DNA of 64,000 bases from Imbroritus primus (GTDB lineage Bacteria; Pseudomonadota; Gammaproteobacteria; Burkholderiales; Burkholderiaceae): positions 620,001-684,000 of the forward strand of contig AKCV02000015.1 of NCBI GenBank assembly GCA_000272025.2, given 5' to 3'. The stretch's first letter is position 1. Each line of letters starts with the position of its first letter. The translations under genes and the position numbers were made by a program. The notes beneath the pieces were generated by a model, which was given only the letters and a program-made list of their open reading frames with translations, did no database searches and was not told the DNA's origin. Below, piece after piece: positions 11,599-21,324 of this stretch.

Positions 11599-12387
11599 AT
11601 GACCGCGACTGTGATTGATATTCCTGAAGATGTGCGTACCAAGATCGATGTGCGCAACCTCAATTTCTACTACGGCAAGTTCCATGCGCTGAAGAACGTC
11701 AACCTGTCGATTCCGGACCGCAAGGTGACGGCCTTCATTGGCCCCTCGGGTTGTGGCAAGTCGACGCTGCTGCGTACCTTCAACAAGATGTATGCGCTGT
11801 ACCCGGAGCAACGGGCGGAAGGCGAGATCAACATGGATGGCGAGAACCTGCTGACATCCAAGCAGGACATCGCACTGCTGCGCGCCAAGGTCGGCATGGT
11901 ATTCCAGAAGCCGACGCCGTTTCCGATGTCGATCTACGACAATATCGCGTTCGGTGTGCGCCTGTTCGAAAAGCTGTCGCGTTCGGAAATGGACGATCGT
12001 GTGGAATGGGCGCTGACGAAGGCCGCGCTGTGGACCGAAGCCAAGGACAAGCTGCACCAGTCCGGCTACGGCCTGTCCGGCGGCCAGCAGCAGCGCCTGT
12101 GCATCGCGCGCGGCATCGCCATCCGCCCCGAAGTGCTGCTGCTCGACGAGCCGTGCTCCGCGCTCGACCCGATCTCCACCGGCAAGATCGAAGAACTGAT
12201 CGCCGAGCTGAAGAACGACTACACCGTGGTGATCGTCACCCACAACATGCAGCAGGCGGCGCGCTGCTCCGACTACACCGCTTACATGTACCTGGGCGAG
12301 TTGATGGAGTTTGGCGAAACCGAGAAGATCTTCATCAAGCCGTCCCGCAAGGAAACGGAAGACTACATTACCGGTCGCTTTGGCTGA
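11599..12387 (+). CDS. pstB: phosphate ABC transporter ATP-binding protein PstB
   Basis: ATPase of the Pst complex, 262 residues. Walker A is GPSGCGKS (48-55), the signature is [14 protein letters not shown], Walker B is [12 protein letters not shown], and the His switch is in [15 protein letters not shown]. The PstB-specific sequence FNKMYALYP follows Walker A. The ATG at 11599 gives the normal length; the frame stays open upstream inside pstA. It works with PstSCA in uptake and with PhoU/PhoR in phosphate sensing. Confidence 0.97.
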   Translation: MTATVIDIPEDVRTKIDVRNLNFYYGKFHALKNVNLSIPDRKVTAFIGPSGCGKSTLLRTFNKMYALYPEQRAEGEINMDGENLLTSKQDIALLRAKVGMVFQKPTPFPMSIYDNIAFGVRLFEKLSRSEMDDRVEWALTKAALWTEAKDKLHQSGYGLSGGQQQRLCIARGIAIRPEVLLLDEPCSALDPISTGKIEELIAELKNDYTVVIVTHNMQQAARCSDYTAYMYLGELMEFGETEKIFIKPSRKETEDYITGRFG

Positions 12388-12400
12388 CCAGGAGAACATC

Positions 12401-13105
12401 ATGTCCGACAAGCACTTGTCCACGCAGTTTGATGCCGACCTGAATGCAATCTGCACCAAGCTCCTGCAGATGGGTGGGCTGGTCGAAGCCCAGGTGGCAA
12501 CCGCCATGCGTGCGCTGACCGAATTCGATGCGACCCTGATCGAGCAGGTGATCAAGCGCGAGAACGATCTCAATGCCCTGGAAATCGAGATCGACGGCGA
12601 CTGCAACAACATCATCGCCCGCCGCCAGCCGACGGCGCGCGATCTGCGCCTGATCATGGCGATTTCCAAGTCGATTACCAACCTCGAGCGCGCCGGCGAC
12701 GAGGCCGAGAAGATCGCCAAGCGCACCAAGCGCATCATGGAAGACCATGCCGCGCATGCCATCAACTATTCCGAGGTCAAGCTGGCCGGGCAGATGGCCA
12801 CCAATCTGCTGCGTAACGCCCTTGACGCCTTTGCGCGCCTGGACACCGTGGCGGCTGCGCAGATCGTCCGTGAGGACAAGGCCATCGACGAGGAATTCCG
12901 CGCGTTTGTGCGTAAACTGGTGACGTACATGGTGGAAGATCCGCGTACCATCTCGGTCGGGTTGGATTTCCTGTTCGTTGCCAAGGCGGTCGAGCGGATC
13001 GGCGACCATGCCAAGAATATCGCAGAGTTTATTATCTATATCGTCAAGGGCACCGACGTGCGCCATATCTCCCGCGAGGAGATGGAACGCGAGGCCCTCA
13101 AGTGA
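12401..13105 (+). CDS. phoU: phosphate signalling protein PhoU
   Basis: PhoU links Pst transporter activity to the PhoR kinase and represses the Pho regulon when phosphate is plentiful. The 234-residue protein has the two repeated three-helix PhoU domains, each with the metal-binding E/D-x3-D pattern (RAGDEAEKIAKR about 105-116 and RIGDHAKNIAEF near 205-216). The ribosome site GGAGAA lies four bases before ATG. It starts 13 bases after pstB. Confidence 0.97.
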   Translation: MSDKHLSTQFDADLNAICTKLLQMGGLVEAQVATAMRALTEFDATLIEQVIKRENDLNALEIEIDGDCNNIIARRQPTARDLRLIMAISKSITNLERAGDEAEKIAKRTKRIMEDHAAHAINYSEVKLAGQMATNLLRNALDAFARLDTVAAAQIVREDKAIDEEFRAFVRKLVTYMVEDPRTISVGLDFLFVAKAVERIGDHAKNIAEFIIYIVKGTDVRHISREEMEREALK

Positions 13106-13126
13106 GCGAGGTGTCTGGAGAAACCT

Positions 13127-13837
<711 letters not shown>

Positions 13838-13892
13838 AGTGCCGAGGCTGTGGGTCGGCACCTGACGACCGGTACGCCGTCCACCCCGAAGA

Positions 13893-13937
13893 AAGCCGCG
13901 CACATTGCCGCAACATGCGACAATGACTGCGCGGCTT
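13893..13937 (+). other. hairpin between phoB and phoR
   Basis: AAGCCGCGCA plus CATTG on the left pairs with CAATG plus TGCGCGGCTT on the right, with a two-base bulge and a 13-base loop. It is followed by CTTGATTG, not a clean T-run. It could attenuate phoR relative to phoB or stabilise the upstream message. Confidence 0.5.
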
Positions 13938-13993
13938 CTTGATTGAGCGATCCGAATTCCAGCGATCCAAATAGCGACCTGACACGGTACTGC

Positions 13994-15319
13994 ATGAACG
14001 TCATCTGGGCCCGCATGGCCGTCATTTTTTCACTGTTGCTGCTGGTGGTCGGCGGCCTGTACCTGTTCGTCGGTCACCTGTCGGCGGTCGTGGTGCTGCT
14101 GGTGTTCCTGCTGGCGGTCCTGGCGTACTACGTCTATCAGGTGCAGCGCCTGTGGCGCGTGCTGGATGCTCCCGCCTACGGCGAAATCCCGAGTGCGCTC
14201 GGTCTCTGGGGCGAGGTGTATTACCGCCTGCACCGGCTGGTCAAGCGCTGGCGTATGCAGGTATTGCAGGTGGAGCAGCAGCATCTGCGTTTCATCCAGG
14301 CCATGCAGGCATCGCCGAATGGCGTGCTAATGCTCGACGACAACGATCAGATCGAATGGTGCAACGCCGTCGCAGAAGCGCACTTCGGCCTGAATGCCAA
14401 GCGCGACATCCGCCAGCGCATTACGCATCTGGTCAGGCATCCGGGGTTCGTTAAGTACATGTCGCTGCATCATTTCGATGAGCCTCTGGTCATCCGCGAT
14501 GCTGGGGCCTACAAGCAGAATGTCATCGAGGTCGAGGTTTTCCCATATGGCGAGAACCGCAAGCTGCTGCTTTCGCACGACATCACCAAGCTCGAGAATA
14601 CCGAGGCCATGCGCCGCGACTTTGTCGCCAACGTGTCGCATGAGCTGAAGACGCCGCTGACGGTGTTGACCGGATTCCTTGAGACGGTGCGCGATCTGCC
14701 GCTGTCCGCGGAGGACCGGGCGCGCTATCTTGAACTGATGCATGGCCAGTCGATGCGCATGCAGCACATTGTGGAAGACCTGCTGGCCCTGGCCAAGCTG
14801 GAAGGCGACTCGGAAGCGCCGCCGATGGACACGGTGCCGATGGCGCGTGTCATGCTACAGCTCCAGCACGATGCGGAAGCCTTGTCCGGCGGCAGGCACA
14901 TCATCGAGGTCACCTGCGTGCCGGGGATCAATGTGCGGGGCGCGGAGATGGAGCTGTTGTCGGCATTCGGCAATCTGGTCTCGAACGCAATCCGCTATAC
15001 ACCGGAAGGCGAGCGGGTGCATCTGACCTTGCGGCGCGAGGGGGATCGCGCCGTGTTCGAGGTTGCCGATACGGGGCTGGGCATCGAGGCCGAACATATC
15101 CCGCGCCTGACGGAGCGCTTCTACCGTGTCGACCGCAGCCGTTCGCGCGATACGGGTGGTACCGGCCTCGGTCTTGCCATCGTCAAGCATGTGGTGTCGC
15201 GCCACCAGGGCGAGTTCGAGGTGCGCAGCGAAGTGGGGCGGGGCAGCCAGTTCATCATCCGCTTCCCGTCGGAGCGCAGCCTGATCGAATCGGACGGCCC
15301 GCCTCGGGCAGCAGCCTGA
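13994..15319 (+). CDS. phoR: phosphate regulon sensor histidine kinase PhoR
   Basis: Membrane kinase partner of PhoB. Two adjacent helices near the N-terminus (about residues 8-27 and 29-47) are followed by a basic linker, a PAS domain (about 95-195), the HisKA dimer with phospho-acceptor His216 in NVSHELKTPL, and a HATPase domain with N box (LVSNAIRYTP), DTGLGI and GGTGLGLAI. The start is uncertain: the ATG at 13994 is used here, but the frame is open to a TTG at 13943, adding 17 polar residues; neither has a good ribosome site. Confidence 0.93.
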   Translation: MNVIWARMAVIFSLLLLVVGGLYLFVGHLSAVVVLLVFLLAVLAYYVYQVQRLWRVLDAPAYGEIPSALGLWGEVYYRLHRLVKRWRMQVLQVEQQHLRFIQAMQASPNGVLMLDDNDQIEWCNAVAEAHFGLNAKRDIRQRITHLVRHPGFVKYMSLHHFDEPLVIRDAGAYKQNVIEVEVFPYGENRKLLLSHDITKLENTEAMRRDFVANVSHELKTPLTVLTGFLETVRDLPLSAEDRARYLELMHGQSMRMQHIVEDLLALAKLEGDSEAPPMDTVPMARVMLQLQHDAEALSGGRHIIEVTCVPGINVRGAEMELLSAFGNLVSNAIRYTPEGERVHLTLRREGDRAVFEVADTGLGIEAEHIPRLTERFYRVDRSRSRDTGGTGLGLAIVKHVVSRHQGEFEVRSEVGRGSQFIIRFPSERSLIESDGPPRAAA

Positions 15320-15424
15320 TTGTCGCTGCTGGCCTGGGGATGGGGCCTGTCATGTGCGCGTGGTTGCCGTCTTGCGACCCCGTATCCGGACCATCGGTAA
15401 GGAATGGCCCCGTTTCCCCGATGA

Positions 15425-17515
15425 TCAGCCCGGCACGCTGCTGAAGCGCGCCAGCAGTTCCTGCTGGCTGATATGGCGGGTCTTGCTCTTCGAGCGCTTG
15501 CGGCGATAGCTGCCGTCGCTTTGCATGATCCACGCCGAGGTGTTGTCGCGCAGGTGGATCTGCAGGCTTTCGCGGATGACCCGTGCCTTCAGGCTCTTGT
15601 CCAGTACGGGGAATGCCACTTCCACGCGGCGGAACAGGTTGCGGTCCATCCAGTCGGCGCTGGAGAGGTAGACGGTTTCCTTGCCTTCGGCATGGAAGTA
15701 GTACACCCGATGGTGCTCCAGGAAACGCCCGATGATCGAGCGTACGTGAATGTTGTCCGACAGGCCCGGCACGCCCGGCCGCAACGCGCAGACGCCGCGC
15801 ACGATCAGCTCGATGCGCACGCCGGCACGCGAGGCCTTGTACAGCTCGTCGATGATGGTCGGCTCGAGCAGGGCATTCATCTTGGCGATGATGCGGGCGC
15901 GCTTGCCGGCGCGCGCGGCACGGGCTTCGGCGCGGATGTGGTCGATGAGGTTGGGGTGCATCGTGAAGGGCGAGTGCCACAGGTGATGCAGCTTGACCTG
16001 GCCGCCGGTACTGGTCATCAGGTGGAAGACGTTGTGCACGTCCTCGCAGATCTGCTCATTGGCGGTCATCAGTCCGAAGTCGGTGTACAGACGGGCGGTG
16101 CGGGGGTGGTAATTGCCGGTGCCGAGATGCGCATAGCGACGCAGTTGTACCCGACGATGTTTTGCGCCGCTCAGTTCGCGGCGTACGATCAGCAGCATCT
16201 TGGCATGGCACTTGTGGCCGACCACACCGTACACCACATGCGCCCCAGCGGATTCGAGCCGCTCCGCCCAGTTGATATTGGTTTCCTCATCGAAGCGTGC
16301 CAGCAGTTCGACTACCACTGTCACTTCCTTACCGTTCTGCGCTGCCTTGATCAACGCCTCCATGACCGGCGAGTCATTGCCGGTGCGGTACACCGTCTGC
16401 TTGATGGCCATCACGTCGGGGTCGCGGGCTGCCTGCTGCAGCAGCTCCAGCACGGACGAAAAGCTTTCGTACGGATGGTGCAGGAGAATGTCGCCGCTGC
16501 GGATCACATCGAAGACATTGCTCGATGCCGCCATGGCCTTGACCGGCGCGGGCACGAGCGGTGCATACTTGAGCGAGGGATTGTCGACCAGGTCAGCCAC
16601 CTGCATCAGCCGCACCAGGTTGACGGGACCGTGGACGCGATAGCAGTCGCTCTCCTGCAGGCCGAATTCGACCAGCAGTCGCCGCGTCAGCGCTGGTGGG
16701 GTTTCGGCGGATACCTCGAGCCGCACGGCGTCGCCGAAGTGGCGGGCCGGCAGTTCACCCTGCAGGGCCTCGCGCAGGTCGGTGATGTCGTCATCCGAGA
16801 CAAACAGGTCGGAGTTGCGCGTGACGCGGAACTGGTAGCAGCCCCGCACCGAGATCTGGGGAAACAGCTCGTGCACAAAACCCTGGATGAGCGAGGTCAA
16901 CAGGACGAAACCGTGGGGGTGGCCCGACAGGGCCTCGGGCATGCGCAGCAGGCGCGGCAGCGAGCGCGGCGCCTGGACGATGGCCAGTTCTGCCTCGCGG
17001 CCGAAGGCATCCTTGCCGGACAGTTCGAGAATAAAGTTCAGGCTCTTGTTGAGCACGCGCGGGAAGGGGTGGGCCGGATCCAGCGCCATGGGCGTCAGCA
17101 CCGGCAGCAGGTCCTGCTGGAAGACGCTGCGCGCCCACGCACGCTGCTCCTCGGTCCAGCTGTCGGTGAGGTGGATGTATACTCCGGCCTTCTCCAGCAG
17201 GGGCATGACCGTATGGGTCAGCATCCTGTACTGCTCTGCCACCAGCGCGCTGGCCCGTTCGCTGACCATCTGCAGCGCCTGCTGGACCGACATGCCATCG
17301 GGCGTCAGGCCCGACGGATTGTCGCGCAGTTGCTCCTTGAGACCTGCCACGCGGATCTCGAAGAATTCGTCGAGGTTGCTGGATACGATGCAGATGAATT
17401 TCAGCCGCTCCAGCGCCGGAACATCGGCGTCTGCGGCCTGCGCCAGGACGCGCGCATTGAATTCGAGGAGGCCGATTTCACGATTGAGCAGACTGTCAGC
17501 GGAGGGCATCGACAT
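15425..17515 (-). CDS. ppk: polyphosphate kinase 1
   Basis: Ppk1 reversibly polymerises the gamma-phosphate of ATP into polyphosphate. The 696-residue protein has the N-terminal segment ending SSNLDEFFEIRVAG, the head domain, and two phospholipase-D-like catalytic domains. The autophosphorylated His lies in GHKCHAKMLLIVRRE and the PLD-like Arg/Lys cluster is near KQTVYRTGNDSP. ATGs at 17515 and 17509 both fit; a longer upstream frame would add 35 non-homologous residues and was rejected. It is divergent from ppx. A Pho-box-like site lies 51 bases upstream on the same strand. Its 3' end faces phoR. Confidence 0.97.
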   Translation of the reverse strand: MSMPSADSLLNREIGLLEFNARVLAQAADADVPALERLKFICIVSSNLDEFFEIRVAGLKEQLRDNPSGLTPDGMSVQQALQMVSERASALVAEQYRMLTHTVMPLLEKAGVYIHLTDSWTEEQRAWARSVFQQDLLPVLTPMALDPAHPFPRVLNKSLNFILELSGKDAFGREAELAIVQAPRSLPRLLRMPEALSGHPHGFVLLTSLIQGFVHELFPQISVRGCYQFRVTRNSDLFVSDDDITDLREALQGELPARHFGDAVRLEVSAETPPALTRRLLVEFGLQESDCYRVHGPVNLVRLMQVADLVDNPSLKYAPLVPAPVKAMAASSNVFDVIRSGDILLHHPYESFSSVLELLQQAARDPDVMAIKQTVYRTGNDSPVMEALIKAAQNGKEVTVVVELLARFDEETNINWAERLESAGAHVVYGVVGHKCHAKMLLIVRRELSGAKHRRVQLRRYAHLGTGNYHPRTARLYTDFGLMTANEQICEDVHNVFHLMTSTGGQVKLHHLWHSPFTMHPNLIDHIRAEARAARAGKRARIIAKMNALLEPTIIDELYKASRAGVRIELIVRGVCALRPGVPGLSDNIHVRSIIGRFLEHHRVYYFHAEGKETVYLSSADWMDRNLFRRVEVAFPVLDKSLKARVIRESLQIHLRDNTSAWIMQSDGSYRRKRSKSKTRHISQQELLARFSSVPG

Positions 17516-17565
17516 GATGGCGGTTTTCTTATGTAATATCGGATGATCGACTTTCGCACGTTCGC

Positions 17566-17583
17566 ATGTCAGTTTGATGACAT
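17566..17583 (-). promoter_or_regulatory. Pho box upstream of ppk
   Basis: On the minus strand the sequence reads ATGTCAT-CAAA-CTGACAT, 15 of 18 matches to the PhoB consensus by my count. It lies 51 bases before the ppk start in the ppk-ppx divergent region. A weaker plus-strand candidate (TTGTCAT-GATG-CTGCAAT, 17592-17609, 13 of 18) faces ppx. Confidence 0.7.
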
Positions 17584-17664
17584 CGCCATTTTTGTCATGA
17601 TGCTGCAATAATAAAGTCATAGTTTGCAGGCATCCATGCCCAGATCCCTTTCCCTATCCTTCCG

Positions 17665-19197
17665 ATGAATGCCAATGCACGCCTGCTGGCCGCGGTCGAT
17701 CTCGGCTCGAACAGTTTCCGCCTGATGATCGGCCGGGTCGACGAGAGTATTACCGCAGAAGGCTCGAGCCGGCAAATCTTCCAGGTCGACGCCATGCGCG
17801 AACCGGTGCGCCTGGCGGCCGGCCTGACGCCGGACAAGTATCTCGACCAGCCCTCGCGCCGCCGCGGGCTGGATGCCCTGCGCCGCTTTGGCGACCGGCT
17901 GCGTGACTTCGACCGCGAGCAGGTCAGGGCGGTGGCGACCAATACGCTGCGCGTGGCCAAGAATGCCCAGGAATTCCTGATCGAGGCCGAGGCTGCGCTG
18001 GGATTTCCCATCGACGTCATCGCCGGACGTGAAGAAGCGCGCCTGATCTATCTCGGTGCTTCCCACGATGCTCCCGCCTGTGTCGGCAACCGGCTGGTGG
18101 TCGATATCGGTGGCGGTTCGACGGAATTCATCATCGGCAACGGCTATGAGCCGCAACTGATGGAGAGCCTGTACATCGGCTGCGTGTCGCACAGCCGCCA
18201 GTTCTTCCCCAATGGCACCGTGGATGAGTACGCCATGAAACAGGCCGAACTGGCGGCCCGCCGCGAGATTCAGGTGCTGGTGCAGCAGTATCGCCATACA
18301 GGGTGGCAGCAGGCTGTCGGTTCCTCGGGCACGGCGCGGGCGCTGGCTGAGCTGATCGAACTGAACGGGTTCAACGATCAGGCAAACGAGTTGGGCATCA
18401 CCCGACAGGGTCTGCTGCGCCTGCGGCGCGCGCTTATCAAGGCAGAGAACACGGGCCGGCTGAAGCTGCAAGGGCTGAAGCCGGACCGCATCCCGGTATT
18501 GCCGGGCGGGCTGTCGATCATGCTCGGCGTCTTCGACGAGCTGGAACTCGATCGCATGGAAGTGACGGATGGCGCGTTGCGGCTGGGCGTGCTGTACGAC
18601 ACGCTCGGGCGCAACCATCATGCGGACATGCGGCAGGTCACGATCAGCCAGTTCGTGCGCCGCTACGGCGTCGACCGTGCGCAGGCGGAACGCGTGCGGC
18701 AGGCTGCGCTGCAGTTGCTGGCGCAGTTTCCCGAGCCGCCGCACGAGCGGCGCGACGAGAACCTTGCGTTGCTGGGCTGGGCAGCCAATCTTCATGAGAT
18801 CGGCATGTCGATCTCGCATGCCGGCTATCACAAGCATTCGGCATACATCGCCAATCATGCCGACATGCCCGGCTTTTCGCGTACTGATCAGGCGCGCCTG
18901 GCCACCTTGCTGCTGGGCCATGCGGGCAAGCTCGGCAAGCTATCAGCCAGCAGCAAGTTCTTCGACTGGCGCATGCTCTTCAGCCTGCGCCTGGCGTTCG
19001 TGCTGTGCCGGCGGCGCGCCGACGTGACGTTGCCGGATATCCGCGTGCAGCAGATTGAAGGCGATCTGGTGGAAGGATTCGCCGTGTATCTGCCGCAGGC
19101 ATGGATCGAACGCAATCCCCTCGTCGAATACAGCCTGGCGCAGGAGGCGGATGAGTGGGAGCGCGTCGGCAAGCGCTATAAGATCGTCTACGACTGA
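17665..19197 (+). CDS. ppx: exopolyphosphatase (Ppx/GppA family)
   Basis: It releases phosphate from polyphosphate chain ends, and possibly hydrolyses pppGpp. The 510-residue protein has the ASKHA fold with the N-terminal phosphate loop DLGSNSFRLMIGR (about 12-24) and the second loop VVDIGGGSTEFIIG (about 147-160). A C-terminal HD-like helical region contains ANLHEIGMSISHAGYHKHS. It is divergent from ppk by 149 bases. Ppx and GppA cannot be separated from sequence alone; the neighbouring ppk favours Ppx. Confidence 0.94.
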   Translation: MNANARLLAAVDLGSNSFRLMIGRVDESITAEGSSRQIFQVDAMREPVRLAAGLTPDKYLDQPSRRRGLDALRRFGDRLRDFDREQVRAVATNTLRVAKNAQEFLIEAEAALGFPIDVIAGREEARLIYLGASHDAPACVGNRLVVDIGGGSTEFIIGNGYEPQLMESLYIGCVSHSRQFFPNGTVDEYAMKQAELAARREIQVLVQQYRHTGWQQAVGSSGTARALAELIELNGFNDQANELGITRQGLLRLRRALIKAENTGRLKLQGLKPDRIPVLPGGLSIMLGVFDELELDRMEVTDGALRLGVLYDTLGRNHHADMRQVTISQFVRRYGVDRAQAERVRQAALQLLAQFPEPPHERRDENLALLGWAANLHEIGMSISHAGYHKHSAYIANHADMPGFSRTDQARLATLLLGHAGKLGKLSASSKFFDWRMLFSLRLAFVLCRRRADVTLPDIRVQQIEGDLVEGFAVYLPQAWIERNPLVEYSLAQEADEWERVGKRYKIVYD

Positions 19198-19284
19198 TCT
19201 TCCGCCCGCGGTTGGCAAGCGGCGGTTAGCAGAGCGGGGCAGCCGGGCGACCACGCATGGCCCGCCCGGCATCACTGGAGCAAC

Positions 19285-20118
19285 TCACGCCTTGTTCAGG
19301 AAGTGTCGTGCGTAACGCGGATTCATGCTGGAGATCCGCAGCAGGGTCAGGAAGTCGGCCACATTGAAATCGGGATCCCATGCCGGGGCGCCGCAAATCT
19401 TGGCGCCGAGCCGCAGATATCCCTTGACCAGCGCCGGGGGCTCCACGTCGAGGTGCTGGTTCAGGTTCTCCACCGGCAAGGGCAGGCGCGGGAAGGCGTG
19501 ATACTCCACCGGCGCCAGCGCGCCGGCAGCGAAGCTGTGCGACAGGCTGGCCGCGTAGTGTCCGCCATCCGCCATCGACACGCTGGCGCAGCCGAGCATC
19601 GTTTCGAAGCCGTGCTGTGTCATGTATTCGCCAAGGCCGCCCCAGAGTGCCATGATCACGCTGCCGGAACGGAAATCGCGGTGCACGCAGGAACGTCCCA
19701 CTTCCACCATCTTAGGCTTGAGATGCTGCAGGCGCACGAGATCGAATTCGGCCTCCGAATACAGGCAGCCGATGCGCTTGGCCTGGTGCGGCGGTAGCAC
19801 CCGGTAGGTGCCGACGACCCGCAGCGTTTCCTGGTCGCGCACGATCAGGTGATCGCAGAAGGCATCGAACATGTCCACATCGATACCGCTGGCCGCCGAC
19901 GCCAGGCGTGCGCCCATCTCCTCCGCAAACACCTTGTAGCGCAGACGTTGCGCTTCCTCTACTTCATCCTGGTGCCGGGCCCACGTAACACTGAAAGCAT
20001 GCTTCTCACGCGCAGCCGCATCCGCTGTGCGATGAAGTCCCCTCCGGACCGACGGCGCGAGGCTGACCGTCGGCAAGGCATCGACCAGAGGCTGGGTGGG
20101 GTTCGGAAGCTCGCGCAT
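19285..20118 (-). CDS. olsB: GNAT-fold N-acyltransferase, probable ornithine-lipid synthase OlsB
   Basis: The 277-residue protein resembles the OlsB / 'hemolysin-like' acyl-ACP N-acyltransferase family, which attaches a 3-hydroxyacyl chain to ornithine to make lyso-ornithine lipid. Family-like segments are QRLRYKVFAEEMGARL, VGTYRVLPP, EVGRSCVHRDFRSG (the acyl-carrier contact region) and GYLRLGAKICGAPAWDPDFNVADFL. No OlsA gene is adjacent. Upstream of the start is AAAGGGAA, and further up lie TGTCAT-type repeats on 11-bp phasing, listed as a putative PhoB site. Ornithine lipids replace phospholipids under phosphate limitation in several bacteria, so the position beside the Pho cluster is suggestive. 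The OlsB assignment is by pattern, not by search. Confidence 0.75.
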   Translation of the reverse strand: MRELPNPTQPLVDALPTVSLAPSVRRGLHRTADAAAREKHAFSVTWARHQDEVEEAQRLRYKVFAEEMGARLASAASGIDVDMFDAFCDHLIVRDQETLRVVGTYRVLPPHQAKRIGCLYSEAEFDLVRLQHLKPKMVEVGRSCVHRDFRSGSVIMALWGGLGEYMTQHGFETMLGCASVSMADGGHYAASLSHSFAAGALAPVEYHAFPRLPLPVENLNQHLDVEPPALVKGYLRLGAKICGAPAWDPDFNVADFLTLLRISSMNPRYARHFLNKA

Positions 20119-20133
20119 CGATATTTCCCTTTC

Positions 20134-20195
20134 GTGACAGATTGCGGCTGATTCTAGAGACCGCAGATGACACTTCAGAGACGTTTCGATGACAT
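20134..20195 (-). promoter_or_regulatory. putative phased PhoB-binding repeats before olsB-like gene
   Basis: On the minus strand, ATGTCAT (from 20195), GTGTCAT (from 20173) and CTGTCAC (from 20140) begin 22 and 33 bases apart, all multiples of the 11-bp Pho-box pitch. A degenerate copy ACGTCTC fills the 20184 position. The repeat unit and phasing match PhoB half sites, though no single perfect 18-bp box is present. Confidence 0.5.
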
Positions 20196-20244
20196 TTCAT
20201 GATGCGCGGACGTGCCGCAGATGCCCGGACGGGCGCGCGGGATG

Positions 20245-20718
20245 TCAGAGGAGGTCGGGATTGATGACCGCGCGCAGCACGACCTGGGCTTCGCCTTCAC
20301 GCGTGCGGCTGGTGAGCCACCAGACACCGCCTTTGCGAACACTCCACGGTAATTCCGATCCTGCCAGTAGCAGGCTGGCGGTGTTGCCGATCCATGGCTG
20401 GTGGCCGACCACCACCGTGTCGGGACCTTGCGGCCAGCCCACGCGCGCCAGGACTTGGCTGACATCGGCGCCCGGTTCCAGTTCCTGGGCAATTTCGGGT
20501 TGTGGAGTCAACGCCTGGGCGGTCTGGATGGTGCGCAGGGCGGGGCTGGTGAGGATCCGGGCGGATGCCGGCAGGCGTTGGCGCAGCCAGTGGGCAATCC
20601 GTTCGGCCTGTTTCTGGCCTCGCTCGGTGAGAGGGCGCTTCAGATCGGCAGCACGCTGGATGCTGAGGTGTGCCGGCAGGTCTTCGGCTTCGGCATGGCG
20701 CCACAATACCAGGTTCAT
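20245..20718 (-). CDS. sixA: SixA-like histidine phosphatase
   Basis: Short member (157 residues) of the histidine phosphatase (phosphoglycerate mutase-like) superfamily. The catalytic RHAEAED motif is at residues 7-13, and the second conserved His is in VVVGHQPWIGN; the arginine of LTSPALRTIQTA completes the pocket. SixA removes phosphate from phosphohistidine in HPt domains in E. coli; the substrate here is not known. It lies downstream of tRNA-Pro in the opposite orientation and next to the olsB-like gene. Confidence 0.85.
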   Translation of the reverse strand: MNLVLWRHAEAEDLPAHLSIQRAADLKRPLTERGQKQAERIAHWLRQRLPASARILTSPALRTIQTAQALTPQPEIAQELEPGADVSQVLARVGWPQGPDTVVVGHQPWIGNTASLLLAGSELPWSVRKGGVWWLTSRTREGEAQVVLRAVINPDLL

Positions 20719-20854
20719 TCCCTTTCCTTACGATGCGCCATGTGAGGCGCATACAGTGTGCAGCTGGCGCGTGACGGGGGTGTGTCGCGGGTGCGCTGTG
20801 TGTGCGCCTGTTCCCGACCGATGATACCCGGACCGGCAGGGCGCGGCTAGCGCA

Positions 20855-20884
20855 TTGACGCTCTTGTTCAAGGCGGGATATACT
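20855..20884 (+). promoter_or_regulatory. promoter of tRNA-Pro
   Basis: TTGACG (20855-20860) and TATACT (20879-20884) are separated by 18 bases, ten bases before the mature tRNA 5' end. Both hexamers match the sigma-70 consensus well. Confidence 0.8.
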
Positions 20885-20893
20885 AGTTGGCTT

Positions 20894-20970
20894 CGGAGCG
20901 TAGCGCAGCCTGGTAGCGCATCTGATTTGGGATCAGAGGGTCGTAGGTTCGAATCCTATCGCTCCGACCA
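20894..20970 (+). tRNA. tRNA-Pro (anticodon TGG)
   Basis: A 77-base gene folds into a full cloverleaf: acceptor CGGAGCG/CGCTCCG, D-arm GCGC/GCGC, anticodon stem TCTGA/TCAGA with loop TTTGGGA (anticodon TGG at 20928-20930), and T-arm GTAGG-TTCGAAT-CCTAT. CCA is encoded. It reads proline CCA and, by wobble, other CCN codons. A strong promoter precedes it and a terminator follows. Confidence 0.97.
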
Positions 20971-21324
20971 GTATTTGTAGTGGAATCAAGGGTTTACGGT
21001 TTGCGCCGTAGACCCTTTTTTCTTTCCCTGAACCGATCCCTAATCGTTTTCTCGCCCATCCCTGGCCAGCAGTGGCTGTCCAGCCCCGGCTGCAAACTGC
21101 CGCAGGCTCTCTGGGCCAGACTGCTTCTTCTGCGCATTGCGTATCTGCCGTCTCCGGCACGCCCTCGAGGGAGAGCGTGCTGCCGGCATGTCCCTTCAAA
21201 ATTTTCTCTGCCCTGAACCCGGTGTGTCGCGCCGGTCGTTTCATATCCAGTTGCCGTCGCATGGCCAGACAGCGGTCCCGACGGCTTTTCAGCGCTTCAG
21301 CGTTTTTTCCTGGCAGGGCACAAG
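20971..21324 (+). other. 354-base gap between tRNA-Pro and the HNH-ligase gene
   Basis: The first 50 bases hold the tRNA terminator. The rest (21022-21324) contains no gene I can support. It has several polypyrimidine runs and ends in a CAGGGC ribosome site before the next ATG. No copy of the tRNA 3' end, which would mark an integrated element, was seen here. Confidence 0.6.
20988..21021 (+). terminator. terminator of tRNA-Pro
   Basis: AAGGGTTTACGG pairs with CCGTAGACCCTT (12 bp, one G-T pair) around TTTGCG, followed by TTTT. It lies 17 bases after the tRNA. Confidence 0.88.

Noticed and set aside
15473-17536. 687-codon open frame on the plus strand opposite ppk
   Set aside because: Antisense shadow of ppk with no recognisable domain; ppk motifs on the other strand are clear.
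19242-19270. GCCGGGCG/CGCCCGGC stem after ppx as a terminator
   Set aside because: The loop is 13 bases and no T-run follows on either strand, so the call is not supportable.
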